Shown: in pieces, positions 1-7,771 of the stretch
Numbering within the stretch: the first letter of the stretch is position 1
Layout: the number at the start of each line of letters is the position of its first letter
DNA from: Streptomyces graminofaciens
GTDB taxonomy: Bacteria; Actinomycetota; Actinomycetes; Streptomycetales; Streptomycetaceae
NCBI RefSeq assembly: GCF_030294945.1
Contig: NZ_AP018448.1
Coordinates: 248,001 to 312,000, forward strand
DNA length: 64,000 nucleotides
Direction of reading: 5' to 3'
The notes under the pieces: model-generated
Seen by the model: only the letters and a program-made list of their open reading frames with translations
Database searches by the model: none
Told to the model about the DNA's origin: nothing
Translations under genes and position numbers: made by a program

Positions 1-606
1 GACGTGCTCGCCCTGCCCGGTGACGCCGTGGGGCTGGCCATCGGCGACGTCATGGGCCACGACGTGGAAGCCGCCACCGTGATGGGCCAACTCCGCTCCG
101 CCCTGCACAGCCTCGCGCTGAAGGGCGCCAGCCCGGCCGAGGTGCTGACCAGACTGGATGCCTACCTGCAGTCGCTCGATACCGAGCGCTTCGCCACCTG
201 CCTGTACGCGGTCTACGACCCCTGCCGCCACCGCCTGCGCTACGCCGCCAGCGGGCATCTGCCGCCCCTGCTGGTGGCGGGCGAGCGGACCGCCTACCTG
301 GAGGTCCCCCCGGCGCTGCCGCTGGGACTGGGGAGCAGCGAGCCGGTCGACCGCGAGGTGGAGTTCCCGCCCGGCACCAGCCTGCTGCTATACACCGACG
401 GCCTGGTGGAGAACCGGGTGCTGCCCCTGGACGTCGGCCTGGCGGCCCTGCGCGATGCCTGCGGCGCGCTGCCCGCCGCCGCCCGCACCGATGACCCCCA
501 GCGGATCACCGAGCGAGCCCTGGAGCTGCTGGGCACGCCCGATCGGGTCGACGACGACACGGCCCTGCTCGCCGCCACCGCCGAACCATCGCTTCGCCCC
601 ACCTGA
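1..606 (+). CDS. SpoIIE/RsbU-type serine phosphatase, C-terminal part
   Basis: The reading frame is open from the first base, so the gene begins outside the window. About 200 residues remain and cover the C-terminal part of a PP2C-like SpoIIE domain. Visible landmarks are the metal-binding segment IGDVMGHD near the start, the SGHLPPLLV strand, the TDGLVENR segment and the final DDDTALLA motif. In Streptomyces such domains usually end a PAS/GAF sensor protein that dephosphorylates anti-anti-sigma factors in partner-switching control of sigma factors. The sensor part cannot be seen here. The phosphatase fold is certain; the partner is unknown. Confidence 0.9.
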   Translation, partial: DVLALPGDAVGLAIGDVMGHDVEAATVMGQLRSALHSLALKGASPAEVLTRLDAYLQSLDTERFATCLYAVYDPCRHRLRYAASGHLPPLLVAGERTAYLEVPPALPLGLGSSEPVDREVEFPPGTSLLLYTDGLVENRVLPLDVGLAALRDACGALPAAARTDDPQRITERALELLGTPDRVDDDTALLAATAEPSLRPT

Positions 607-942
607 TCGCGCTGGCTGACGGAGGGTGAAAGTGCGATGCTCTTCGCCAGTTCGCGGGCCGTCCGAGCAATGTCGTTACTCATGCCAGCCCAACGAGCAG
701 GCACCAGTGGGGTTTCTACGAACCGGTTCCCCAGCCCTGGGCTGAGTATGTTGATGAAGGGCATCAACGACTGTCGATGTGTTCCAGCAACGGTCGGGTG
801 GTTTCGAAGCTGGAAATGTCGATGAGTTTCAGCAACACCTCAGGAGGGCCGCCGATCCCGTGACGCAGTGCGCTTACTCTCGGGCTTCGGACAGGTCACA
901 CCTCCACCCCACGACCTACGGTATGTGCATGAAGGAAGGGCC
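607..942. other. intergenic, no supported gene
   Basis: This stretch separates the phosphatase from the first insertion element. Short open frames occur on both strands but none has a convincing ribosome site or family match. It ends in the base triplet GCC at 940-942, which is repeated at 6939-6941 on the far side of the ISAzo13 element. Confidence 0.5.
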
Positions 943-964
943 TTGACCCAAGGCCGGGTAGTTA
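943..964 (+). repeat. left terminal inverted repeat of ISAzo13 element
   Basis: These 22 bp are an exact reverse complement of 6917-6938. They lie 12 bp beyond the stop codon of the ISAzo13 transposase. Confidence 0.85.
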
Positions 965-975
965 GGGCTTGCAGA

Positions 976-2670
976 TCAATAACTCGCCGTCTTGATCTCC
1001 GGTTTGGAGATGCCGAGGTGTTTGGTGAGGTCGGTGAGGTCGTCGAAGGTGGCCAACGGCGTCTCGGCGGGTTCGATGGAGTGTCCGATGTCGTGGAGGA
1101 GCCGACGGGTTTGGCTGATGGCCCGGTTGAGGGTCACGGGTGTCACGGTGAAGAGCGGGGCGATGACGACCTGGGGGAGCTTGAACCGCTGGTAGAGGAT
1201 GGTGGCCAGGAGTCGGTCGACGAGGGTGAGGCCGGGGCGTCGACCGGGGTAGAGGCCAGCGGCAGGGGTCTTCTGCCGGTCGCCGCCGCGTCGCTGTTGG
1301 AGGTCTGCTTCCCGCTGAGCCGCGCGGGCCGCTGCCAGCTCGGTGACCAGCGAGTCCCACTGCTCCTGCGGGATGCCGGTGAGGGCGGGATGGGTCAGCC
1401 AGCCGCGGCCGGGGCCGGCTTCGTTCTGGGGCGGGATCGGAAGGACGCCGTCCCGGCGGTGTTCCTGGGGGTGGAGGGTGTAGTTCCAGTCGCCGTGCCA
1501 GTCATGGCGGCTCAGTGGCAGGGCGTTCAGCTGCCCGTCACTGATGCGGACGCCGGTCTCGTAGAGGGCGGTGTCGAGTTCGGCGCGGACTGTCAGTCCC
1601 GTGCGGGTGGTGGTCGCTGCGATGCTGTTCACGATGACTTCATGGCTGGTCAGCGGCCTGCCTCGCCAGTTCATCGTGATGTGGGAGAACAGTCGGTGCT
1701 CGATTCGGTTCCACTTAGATGTGCCCGGAGGAAAGTGACACACGGTGATCTCCAGGCCGGTCTCGACAGCCAGCGCGGCCAGCTCGAACTTCCAGGCCCG
1801 GGTGCGGTAGCCGTTGGAACCGCCCGCGTCCGCAGTGATCAGCAGGCGGTGCGAGCGCGGGTAGGTGTCGCGCCCAACCGCGTGCCACCAGCGGCGGACG
1901 GAGGCGACGGCGAAGGCTGCGGTGTCGTGGTCGGTGCCGACGTTGGCCCAGCCCGTGTCCGCGGTCAGGTCGTAGATCCCGTATGGGATCGCCTTGCCCA
2001 GATCGGCATCGGGAAAGTCGTGGGTGCGAACCCGGACCGGATCGCCTTCGCGACGCCACTCGTGGCCGGCTTTCTTGTAGTTGCCGACCAACTCCTTCTT
2101 CTTGGTGTCCACGCTGATCACCGGGTCTCCGGCGGCCTGGAAGTCCTTGGCCTGGTCGTTGATATAGCGGAACTGCGCATCGCGGTCCGGGTGCTGGGCA
2201 CCTTCGATGGTCTTGGCGTTGCCCTGGAGACTGAAGCCCTCCTCGCGCAGCACGGCCGCCACAGTGTCCGCCGAGACCCGGTGCCCCTGCCGGGTCAGCT
2301 CGGCAGCCAGTTGCCGGGTCGACTTCGTCGTCCAGCGCAGCGGCGACATCGGGTCTCCGCGTACATCCGGTTCCACCAAGGCCAGCAACGCGGGCCGAAG
2401 GCCCGGATCCAGGTCCACCGCACGCTTGCGGCCTCCGCCGGACCGGCGCACCCGCCCCAACGGCGCCTCGCCGGACTCCAGTTCAGACACCCCGCACGAC
2501 ACGGTGCCCTCCCGGACTCCGGCCGCACGAGCGACGAGCCTGATGCCTCCATGGCCCAGCGACCGTGCTTCTGCTCCTATGGCCAGCCGCCGCTGCCGCT
2601 CATCGAGATGCGGGAACAGCATCGCGAACTTCGCGGCCAGGGCCGCTTCGATCCCCTCCGGACTCCCCAT
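976..2670 (-). CDS. ISAzo13 family transposase
   Basis: A 564-residue DDE transposase that catalyses movement of the surrounding element. The core acidic residues are visible in the contexts ISVDTKKKE, LLITADAGGSNG and WNRIEHRLFSH, which are the signature segments of the ISAzo13 (Rhodopirellula-type) family. An N-terminal helix-turn-helix region (roughly residues 30-120) precedes the core. The C-terminal 138 residues (from about 427) form an extra module with HPALTG, RRGGDR and VDRLLAT segments that closely resembles the N-terminus of the IS5-type transposase at 5880. No frameshift is visible. An IS4 element lies 55 bp upstream of the start, so the native promoter may be disturbed. Confidence 0.9.
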   Translation of the reverse strand: MGSPEGIEAALAAKFAMLFPHLDERQRRLAIGAEARSLGHGGIRLVARAAGVREGTVSCGVSELESGEAPLGRVRRSGGGRKRAVDLDPGLRPALLALVEPDVRGDPMSPLRWTTKSTRQLAAELTRQGHRVSADTVAAVLREEGFSLQGNAKTIEGAQHPDRDAQFRYINDQAKDFQAAGDPVISVDTKKKELVGNYKKAGHEWRREGDPVRVRTHDFPDADLGKAIPYGIYDLTADTGWANVGTDHDTAAFAVASVRRWWHAVGRDTYPRSHRLLITADAGGSNGYRTRAWKFELAALAVETGLEITVCHFPPGTSKWNRIEHRLFSHITMNWRGRPLTSHEVIVNSIAATTTRTGLTVRAELDTALYETGVRISDGQLNALPLSRHDWHGDWNYTLHPQEHRRDGVLPIPPQNEAGPGRGWLTHPALTGIPQEQWDSLVTELAAARAAQREADLQQRRGGDRQKTPAAGLYPGRRPGLTLVDRLLATILYQRFKLPQVVIAPLFTVTPVTLNRAISQTRRLLHDIGHSIEPAETPLATFDDLTDLTKHLGISKPEIKTASY

Positions 2671-2724
2671 ACCATGGCAACGAGCCTCGGAGCCGGAAGC
2701 GACGGCTTGTTTCCCGGCAAGCCC

Positions 2725-4491
2725 TTAGCGTATTTCCGCTGGTGGCAGGGGAGTTCGGTGTCGGGTAGGAACGCGGGCATCGGGGCCGCGTTGGTCAGGT
2801 AGTCCGCCAAGACTTCCGGCCGTTGAGGAGCCCCGTTGCCCACGCGTCATTGTGTCCTGCCACCCGGTCTGGCGAGGGTCACCCGTGAGTTCATCGTGGC
2901 CGAGGGGCGGTTCGCGCCCGGTCATCTGGGCGAGTTGACGCAGGTCATACCGTTCGACCTCGTCGATGCCGTTCTGGATGAAACCCGTTGCGTGCAGCGC
3001 CGGTTACGGGATCTGCCCTCGCGGGTCGGGGTCTACTTCCTTCTCGCGATGTGCCTGTTCCCGGAGGTCGGCTACCGGCTGGTCTGGCACAAGCTGACCG
3101 CAGCCCTTACGGGCGTCGGGATCGAGGTCGCGGAGCCAACTGCGAAAGCCTTACGTGACCTGCGCAGACGGCTCGGTGCAGAACCGATGAAGCGCGTGTT
3201 CGAGACCCTGGCCGGCCCGCTCGCCCAGCCGGTGACTCCCGGAGTGCGGTTCGGGCCGTTCCGAATGGTCTCCTTCGACGGCTGCACCTCGATCAAGCTC
3301 CCCGATACCGAGCGCAACGTGGAGTGGTTCGGACCCGGCAGCCGTGGCGGGTATCCGATGCTGGAACTGATGACCCTGGTGGAGACCGGCACCCGTGCCC
3401 TGATCGGCGCCGTGTTCGGCACTCCCAGCGACGGGGAGACCTCCTACGCTCGCAGGCTCCTGCACCACCTGGGCCCCGGCATGCTGGTCCTGTGGGACAA
3501 GGGTTTCGACGCCAGCGCCTTCCTCGCCGCCGTGCACGACACCGGAGCCAGTTTCCTGGGCCGACTGCGCGCCAACCGACGCACCCCGGTCCTGAGCCGA
3601 CTCACCGATGGCTCCTACCTCTCGGTCATCGGCACCGTCCCGGTACGCGTCGTGGAAGCGCAGATCACCGTGGCCTATGACGACTGCTCGTTCACCAACT
3701 CCTACCGGCTGGTCACGACGCTGACCGATGCTCGTCGTTACCCCGCCCCGGCCCTCGTTGCCCTTTACCACCAGCGGTGGGAGCACGAGTCGGCGTATTT
3801 TGCTCTGCGTCACACGATCACAGACGGCCGGGTCCTGCGTTCGGGCGACCCGGTCGGGGTCGAGCAGGAGATGTGGGCCCTACTCGCCCTCTACCAGGCA
3901 CTTCGGACCGTGATGGTGGAGGCCGCCGAGTCCCGGCCGGGCACCGACCCGGACCGCTGCGGCTTCACCATAGCCATCCAGACCGCCCGCGACCTCGTGG
4001 TCCAGGCCGCCGACGTCATCAAGCCCGACGCCCTGGGCAACCGCACCACCGGCGTCATCGGCAACCGGGTCCTGGCCGGGCTCCTCCCGCACCGGCGCCC
4101 CCGCATCAGCACCCGAAAAGTCAGGTCACCGGTCTCCCGGTACGCCGAACGCCAAGACGACGGCCGCCCCGACACAAGCCGCCTGGTCACCGACCTCGAC
4201 GTCACCATCCTCGAACCCGATCCCGACCTGCCCACCGTCTCGCACGACGATCGGCACACACCGGCCGCCGACCGGCGCAGACAGCGCGTCCTGGACCTCC
4301 TTCATGCAGAACCCGACCGCCAGTGGCACACCCGCGACCTCGCCCGCCACCTCGGCGACATCACCCTCGGCACGATGTACCGACAGCTCGATAGATGGGC
4401 CGTAAACGGACACATCGCCAAGACCGGCCCCGCCACCTACAGCAGCCCGAGAACTCGCTCAACCCTCTTGCCACCAGCGGAAATACGCTAA
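2725..4491 (+). mobile_element. IS4 family insertion sequence
   Basis: A 1,767-bp element bounded by perfect 22-bp inverted repeats that begin TTAGCGTATTTCCGCTGGTG (2725-2746 and 4470-4491). The transposase stop codon TAA is formed by the last three bases of the right repeat. No target duplication is evident: the left flank CGGCAAGCCC and right flank CGACCTTGGG differ. This suggests that the insertion was followed by rearrangement, or that it sits exactly at the junction of two other elements. Confidence 0.88.
2836..4491 (+). CDS. IS4 family transposase
   Basis: A 551-residue transposase with the IS4 N-terminal domain (roughly residues 20-115) and a DDE core. Catalytic residues are seen in VSFDGCTSIKLP (first Asp), VLWDKGFDASAF (second Asp) and the YHQRWEHESAYF segment (Glu, the YREK-like region of IS4). 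The C-terminal 70 residues look like a small winged helix (WHTRDLARHLGD). The start is a TTG with a clear GAGGAG ribosome site six bases upstream (2825-2830). The gene fills the element and ends in its right repeat. It appears intact. Confidence 0.9.
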   Translation: MPTRHCVLPPGLARVTREFIVAEGRFAPGHLGELTQVIPFDLVDAVLDETRCVQRRLRDLPSRVGVYFLLAMCLFPEVGYRLVWHKLTAALTGVGIEVAEPTAKALRDLRRRLGAEPMKRVFETLAGPLAQPVTPGVRFGPFRMVSFDGCTSIKLPDTERNVEWFGPGSRGGYPMLELMTLVETGTRALIGAVFGTPSDGETSYARRLLHHLGPGMLVLWDKGFDASAFLAAVHDTGASFLGRLRANRRTPVLSRLTDGSYLSVIGTVPVRVVEAQITVAYDDCSFTNSYRLVTTLTDARRYPAPALVALYHQRWEHESAYFALRHTITDGRVLRSGDPVGVEQEMWALLALYQALRTVMVEAAESRPGTDPDRCGFTIAIQTARDLVVQAADVIKPDALGNRTTGVIGNRVLAGLLPHRRPRISTRKVRSPVSRYAERQDDGRPDTSRLVTDLDVTILEPDPDLPTVSHDDRHTPAADRRRQRVLDLLHAEPDRQWHTRDLARHLGDITLGTMYRQLDRWAVNGHIAKTGPATYSSPRTRSTLLPPAEIR

Positions 4492-4622
4492 CGACCTTGG
4501 GAGCGATACCAGCCCCGGATCTGCCTGGCGGTCTGGGCCCCTGCGCGATCAGGACGCCGCTGAGGAGGAGTGGTGCCGTCAGGCGGATCGCGGTCGCCGC
4601 TGTCTTGACCGGCGTGTCTTGG

Positions 4623-5792
4623 TCAGGGAGTGGACCGCAGCGGTGGCGCCTGCCACGTCATCCCCGGGGGCTGGAGTAGGGGCGAGGGCTCGGGGCCAGG
4701 GTCATCGGTGTCGACGACTCCGGCGGCCGTGTGGTCGAAGTCGGCGGGCCAGCGGGTGTGCTCGCTGGCCACGGCGCCGGTCAGGCGTGCTTCGACAAGG
4801 TTGGCGGTGCTCAAGTCGGTGCCGCGCAAGTCGGCCATGCGGAGATCAGCGCGTTGGAAGACCGCTCCGTGGGCGACGGCCTTGCGCAGGTTCGCCTCGC
4901 GCAGGTCGGTCTCAGTGAAGTCGGCGTCACGCAAGTCGGTTTCGACCAGCTTCGCGCCCCGTAGGTCGGCCAGAATGCAGCGAGCCCGGCGGAGAATCGC
5001 AGTCGTGAGGTCGGCGTGCCGCAGGTTGACCGAGACCAGGGACGCCTGGGTCAGATTGGCGTGGTACAGGCCCGCGGCCTCCAGGCAAGCGCGGTCGAAG
5101 TTGACCTCGGGGAACCAGAGTCCGTCGCAGTCGGCCCGGCGCAAGTCGGTGATGCTGAGATTGACCCAGGACTGCTCCCGGTGCTGGCACAGCACGCCGA
5201 GCGCGGTCAGCGCCACCTGGGCGTCGGCGGCGCGAGTCTCCAGGGGTGCGATGTCGTTGATGGGCACGTCTGCCGCCGGTGATTCCGGCCCGGCGGGTGG
5301 CCAGGGCAGGTGCGTACGCAGATACGCGGCCTGGATGGAGATGATGGCCTCCCGGTCGCGGGCGGACTGCTCGGCGATCCGCCACAGCGCGTGCAACCCG
5401 CCGATGCGCACATCCAGCTTGTCGCTGCCGAGCTGGTCGACGGCCCGGCTGAATCGGTCGGTGACGTAGCCCTCCTGGGTGGCGCGCAAACCGTCCTGAC
5501 TCACCCGCAGTTGCCGCCAGGTGGCGTACGCGCCGAAGAGCACGACCAGGCCGCCGACCACCTGCAGAAGCGTCGTACGGACATCGTTCACCGCCTTCAG
5601 TCGATCCTGTGCGGCGACGCTCGCCCCGGCGAGATCGTGGTCGACCACCACACCCGGCAGTACGACGAACACCGTGCCTAGAACGACCAGCCCCGCCGCC
5701 CCGGCCAGCAGAGCCACGGCTGCACGACGCCTGACCAGCCCGTCGCGCCATGCCCGCCGCCCGCGGTCCGGTTCCCCCATCTCCATGGGCAC
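4623..5792 (-). CDS. membrane-anchored pentapeptide-repeat protein
   Basis: A 389-residue protein. Two hydrophobic segments near the N-terminus (about residues 23-50 and 74-93) predict membrane anchoring. The middle (about 105-215) is a helical region starting YVTDRFSRAVDQLGSDKLDVRIGG-like, common in actinobacterial pentapeptide proteins. The C-terminal part (about 215-350) carries consecutive A(D/N)LXX repeats such as ADLRGAKLVETDLRDADF, which would fold as a right-handed quadrilateral beta-helix. Function is unknown; such helices bind proteins or mimic DNA. The gene is divergent from the transposase at 5880 and lies inside the inverted repeats of the same unit, so it may be a passenger. The start could be the GTG at 5792 or an in-frame ATG two or four codons later. 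Confidence 0.85.
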   Translation of the reverse strand: MPMEMGEPDRGRRAWRDGLVRRRAAVALLAGAAGLVVLGTVFVVLPGVVVDHDLAGASVAAQDRLKAVNDVRTTLLQVVGGLVVLFGAYATWRQLRVSQDGLRATQEGYVTDRFSRAVDQLGSDKLDVRIGGLHALWRIAEQSARDREAIISIQAAYLRTHLPWPPAGPESPAADVPINDIAPLETRAADAQVALTALGVLCQHREQSWVNLSITDLRRADCDGLWFPEVNFDRACLEAAGLYHANLTQASLVSVNLRHADLTTAILRRARCILADLRGAKLVETDLRDADFTETDLREANLRKAVAHGAVFQRADLRMADLRGTDLSTANLVEARLTGAVASEHTRWPADFDHTAAGVVDTDDPGPEPSPLLQPPGMTWQAPPLRSTP

Positions 5793-5793
5793 A

Positions 5794-5807
5794 GGAGCCT
5801 AGGCTCC
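5794..5807. promoter_or_regulatory. 14-bp palindrome between divergent genes
   Basis: GGAGCCTAGGCTCC is a perfect palindrome directly upstream of the pentapeptide gene start and inside the 87-bp divergent intergenic region. It could be an operator or cruciform site shared by the two genes. No regulator is identifiable. Confidence 0.35.
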
Positions 5808-5879
5808 ACTCAGTAAACGATCAAGAGTGCTGTGGCACTGGCCCGTGACATGAGAACGGCCTTACGGGTTGGGTAAGTT

Positions 5880-6857
5880 GTGAGGTTTATTTGGGCCCGT
5901 GCGGCCTGTTCCCATCCTGCCCTGTCCGGGGTCCCGCGCGCACACTTCGGCGAGTTGCTCAAAGAACTCGCGCCCCGATGGCAGGCCGCGCGGGAGTCGG
6001 CGCTACACGAGCGGCGTGGCGGAGACCGGAGACGGGCGGCCGGCGCCGGGCCCAAGCAGCGCCTGGTCTTCGTCGACCGACTTCTGGTCACGCTGGTCCA
6101 CCTGCGGCTTGGGATCCCGCACGCCGCTCTAGCCGAGTTGTACGCAGTGGACCGCTCCACCGTCTCCGGAGCGATTCGCGAGGTCCGCCCGCTGCTGGCG
6201 GCCCGCGGCTTCGCCGTCCCGGACCGGCCGGGGGTGCGGCTGCGCACGCTGGAGGACCTGTTCGCCTACGCCGGCACGGAGGGCGTTGACCTGCGCATCG
6301 ACGGCACCGAAGTGCAGGTCCGCCGCCCCCGCGCCCACCGCTCCGGCCGCAAGGCGTTCGTCTCCGGCAAGAAGAAGCAGAACACCATCAAGACCACCAC
6401 CTTCAGTGACCCGCAGGGTCGCACCCTGTTCAGCGGCGTGGTCCGGCCGGGCCGCATGCACGACCAGACCGCCGTGCGCACCGAGGGCATCGCCGAGCAG
6501 TTCCTCCGGCACCCCAAGGTCAAGGCTGTAGTCGACGAGGGCTACCGGGGCCTGGCCAACGAGTTCCCCGGCCAGGTCAGTGCCCCGCCGAAGAAGCCGA
6601 AGGACGACGCGCCGCTGGGCGAGCACCACGCCTGGCGCGAGCAGCGACGCCGCCAGTCCTCCGCGCGGATCTGTGTGGAGCACACCAATGCCGAGTACAA
6701 GCAGTGGCGGCCCCTGCAGCGGTTCACCGGCCGCCGCGAGACCTACGCCGAGACTCACCTCGCGATCGCCACCCTGGTCTCTGACCGCTCCGCCCGGCGG
6801 GCGACCCGCCGCAAGGCGAGCACTGAGCTGGTGCTCGCCCGGCAGGCCGCCTGCTGA
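5880..6857 (+). CDS. IS5-type transposase (HTH_Tnp_4 / DDE_Tnp_4 architecture)
   Basis: A 325-residue transposase. An N-terminal helix-turn-helix module (about residues 13-125; RRGGDRR, FVDRLLVTLVHL, LYAVDRSTVSGAIREV) precedes a DDE_Tnp_4 core. The core carries RIDGTEVQVRRP (first Asp), VVDEGYRGLANEF (second Asp) and ICVEHTNAEYKQWRPL (Glu region). The GTG start at 5880 has only a weak ribosome site. The coding sequence looks intact. Its N-terminal module is the same module found at the C-terminus of the ISAzo13 transposase at 976-2670. Confidence 0.88.
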   Translation: MRFIWARAACSHPALSGVPRAHFGELLKELAPRWQAARESALHERRGGDRRRAAGAGPKQRLVFVDRLLVTLVHLRLGIPHAALAELYAVDRSTVSGAIREVRPLLAARGFAVPDRPGVRLRTLEDLFAYAGTEGVDLRIDGTEVQVRRPRAHRSGRKAFVSGKKKQNTIKTTTFSDPQGRTLFSGVVRPGRMHDQTAVRTEGIAEQFLRHPKVKAVVDEGYRGLANEFPGQVSAPPKKPKDDAPLGEHHAWREQRRRQSSARICVEHTNAEYKQWRPLQRFTGRRETYAETHLAIATLVSDRSARRATRRKASTELVLARQAAC

Positions 6858-6916
6858 TCACCCACCAGCCAACCCGCCAGGCCAGCACGCCCCGAACTCA
6901 ATCGCTCCCAAGGCTG

Positions 6917-6938
6917 TAACTACCCGGCCTTGGGTCAA
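6917..6938 (-). repeat. right terminal inverted repeat of ISAzo13 element
   Basis: An exact reverse complement of 943-964, followed by GCC at 6939-6941. It is separated from its own inner 8 bp (2717-2724) by 4,192 bp of inserted DNA. Confidence 0.85.
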
Positions 6939-7454
6939 GCCCCCCGAACGGAGCTCGCCGCCCCTGGCACAGTGCAGTCGAAACACAGTGTGGTGCAGGT
7001 CGCTCAGCGGTCTGGTTTGTCGCAAACCAGGGCGCAGCCGCAGCCACACCGGGTTGGCCGGCTCACACCTACCTGTTTGGGCCCCAGGGGAAGCCATAAC
7101 TGAGCTTGATGAACTCGATACCGCCAGGCGCTACTCGGCCCCAGGCTTTGTTCAGCCTCACGCAGCGCGTGGTCGGAGGCGGAGTCCTGTATCGCAGGGT
7201 GGAGTTCGCCGACCCGGTCGTCTCCGGCGGGGCCAGTTTCGTGTCGGGGAACTGCCGGCGCTGGGGCGGGAGCTCACCCACCACCGGACCAGCAACACCG
7301 CTGCGGTGATCACCGCAGCGGTGGGAGCGGCCAATGAGCGGTGTTCGGTCACGGTTCCTCTCACCGTTGCGGGCCGGCTGCGCGGCTGCCCGGCGGTTCC
7401 TGGCGCCCAGGGGGCGGGGTACCCGCCGACAGAGGGTGGATCAGCCGGTTCCGG
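6939..7454. other. intergenic, no supported gene; contains a long palindrome
   Basis: About 515 bp without a recognisable gene. Several open frames overlap but none has family features. The notable content is the 28-bp perfect palindrome at 7296-7323. Confidence 0.5.
7296..7323. repeat. 28-bp perfect palindrome
   Basis: Both halves read CACCGCTGCGGTGA/TCACCGCAGCGGTG with no spacer. In single-stranded form this is a very stable hairpin. Neither neighbouring gene ends beside it as expected for a terminator, so an operator, recombination site or cruciform are all possible. Confidence 0.6.
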
Positions 7455-7649
7455 TCAGGCGGCGGTGCCGGCGGCTCCTGCCCGGTCGACGGCGGCCTTG
7501 ACCTCGGCGAAGATCGCACCCTGCAAGGTTGCGGCGAGCAGAACCTCTTGCCAGGTGCGGTCCTCGTCGGTGGCGTCCGGGGCGTCCTCGTCATGGCCGA
7601 GCTTCTTCCATACCTGGTTGAACAGCCCGCCGGCCGGCACGCCGCTGAG
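7455..7649 (-). pseudogene. DUF4235 membrane protein, C-terminal half (split gene)
   Basis: This is the distal part of a DUF4235 gene, with the family segments GGLFNQVWKKLG, EDAPDATDEDRTWQEVLLAA and LQGAIFAEVKAAVDRAG. The N-terminal 18 codons are at 15317-15372, on the same strand and in the correct order. Deleting 7650-15321 rejoins the halves in frame across one CTGAG target copy and gives an uninterrupted 82-codon gene. DUF4235 proteins are small predicted membrane proteins of unknown function that commonly follow DUF3618 and holin-like genes in actinobacteria, exactly the neighbours found at 15375-16255. Confidence 0.85.
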
Positions 7650-7771
7650 CTGAGACGCCATCCGCTTTCCGAACGTGATCGTTTGGTTCGGGCTGGGTGG
7701 GCATGAACTCCGGCTGGCGGCGGGAGAGATGGGCGTGGTTCGTCCGTTCGTCTTGCTTGCGGAGGTGGCTG

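Larger units (their letters stand above)
4492..6916. mobile_element. candidate IS5-type element with pentapeptide-repeat passenger gene
   Basis: This 2,425-bp unit fills exactly the space between the IS4 right end and the resumed ISAzo13 repeat. Its ends are 16-bp inverted repeats (CGACCTTGGGAGCGAT at 4492-4507; complement of CAGCCTTGGGAGCGAT at 6901-6916) that match at 14 positions, 13 of them in a row. Inside are two divergent genes, a pentapeptide-repeat membrane protein and an IS5-type transposase, 87 bp apart. That both termini coincide with foreign junctions supports reading the whole unit as one mobile element with a passenger gene. No target duplication can be assigned. Confidence 0.6.
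943..6938. mobile_element. ISAzo13-type element with nested insertions
   Basis: The two ends, 943-964 and 6917-6938, are perfect 22-bp inverted repeats that begin TTGACCCAAGGCCGGG. The triplet GCC flanks both (940-942 and 6939-6941) as a likely target duplication. The repeat originally extended 8 bp further inward: GGGCTTGC follows the left end at 965-972, and its complement GCAAGCCC is at 2717-2724. The matching outer 22 bp lie 4.2 kb away at 6917. The element was therefore opened inside its right terminal repeat by the block 2725-6916, which holds an IS4 element and a second mobile unit. The transposase gene is intact. Confidence 0.8.

Noticed and set aside
660..785. Minus-strand INILSPG and VETPLVPA resembling an SDR C-terminus
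   Set aside because: It is too short, spacing between the motifs is wrong, and no Rossmann or YXXXK part is nearby.
868..2802. A 644-codon open frame on the plus strand
   Set aside because: It is antisense to the ISAzo13 transposase with its DDE motifs, and its translation is low-complexity Gly/Val/Arg typical of GC-rich shadow frames.
2715..4501. Target site duplication for the IS4 element
   Set aside because: The flanks CGGCAAGCCC and CGACCTTGGG do not match, so none is claimed.
4740..5120. Regularly spaced DNA repeats suggesting a CRISPR-like or minisatellite array
   Set aside because: The periodicity is 15 bp and comes from codons of the pentapeptide repeats. No CRISPR array or cas gene is visible in the window.
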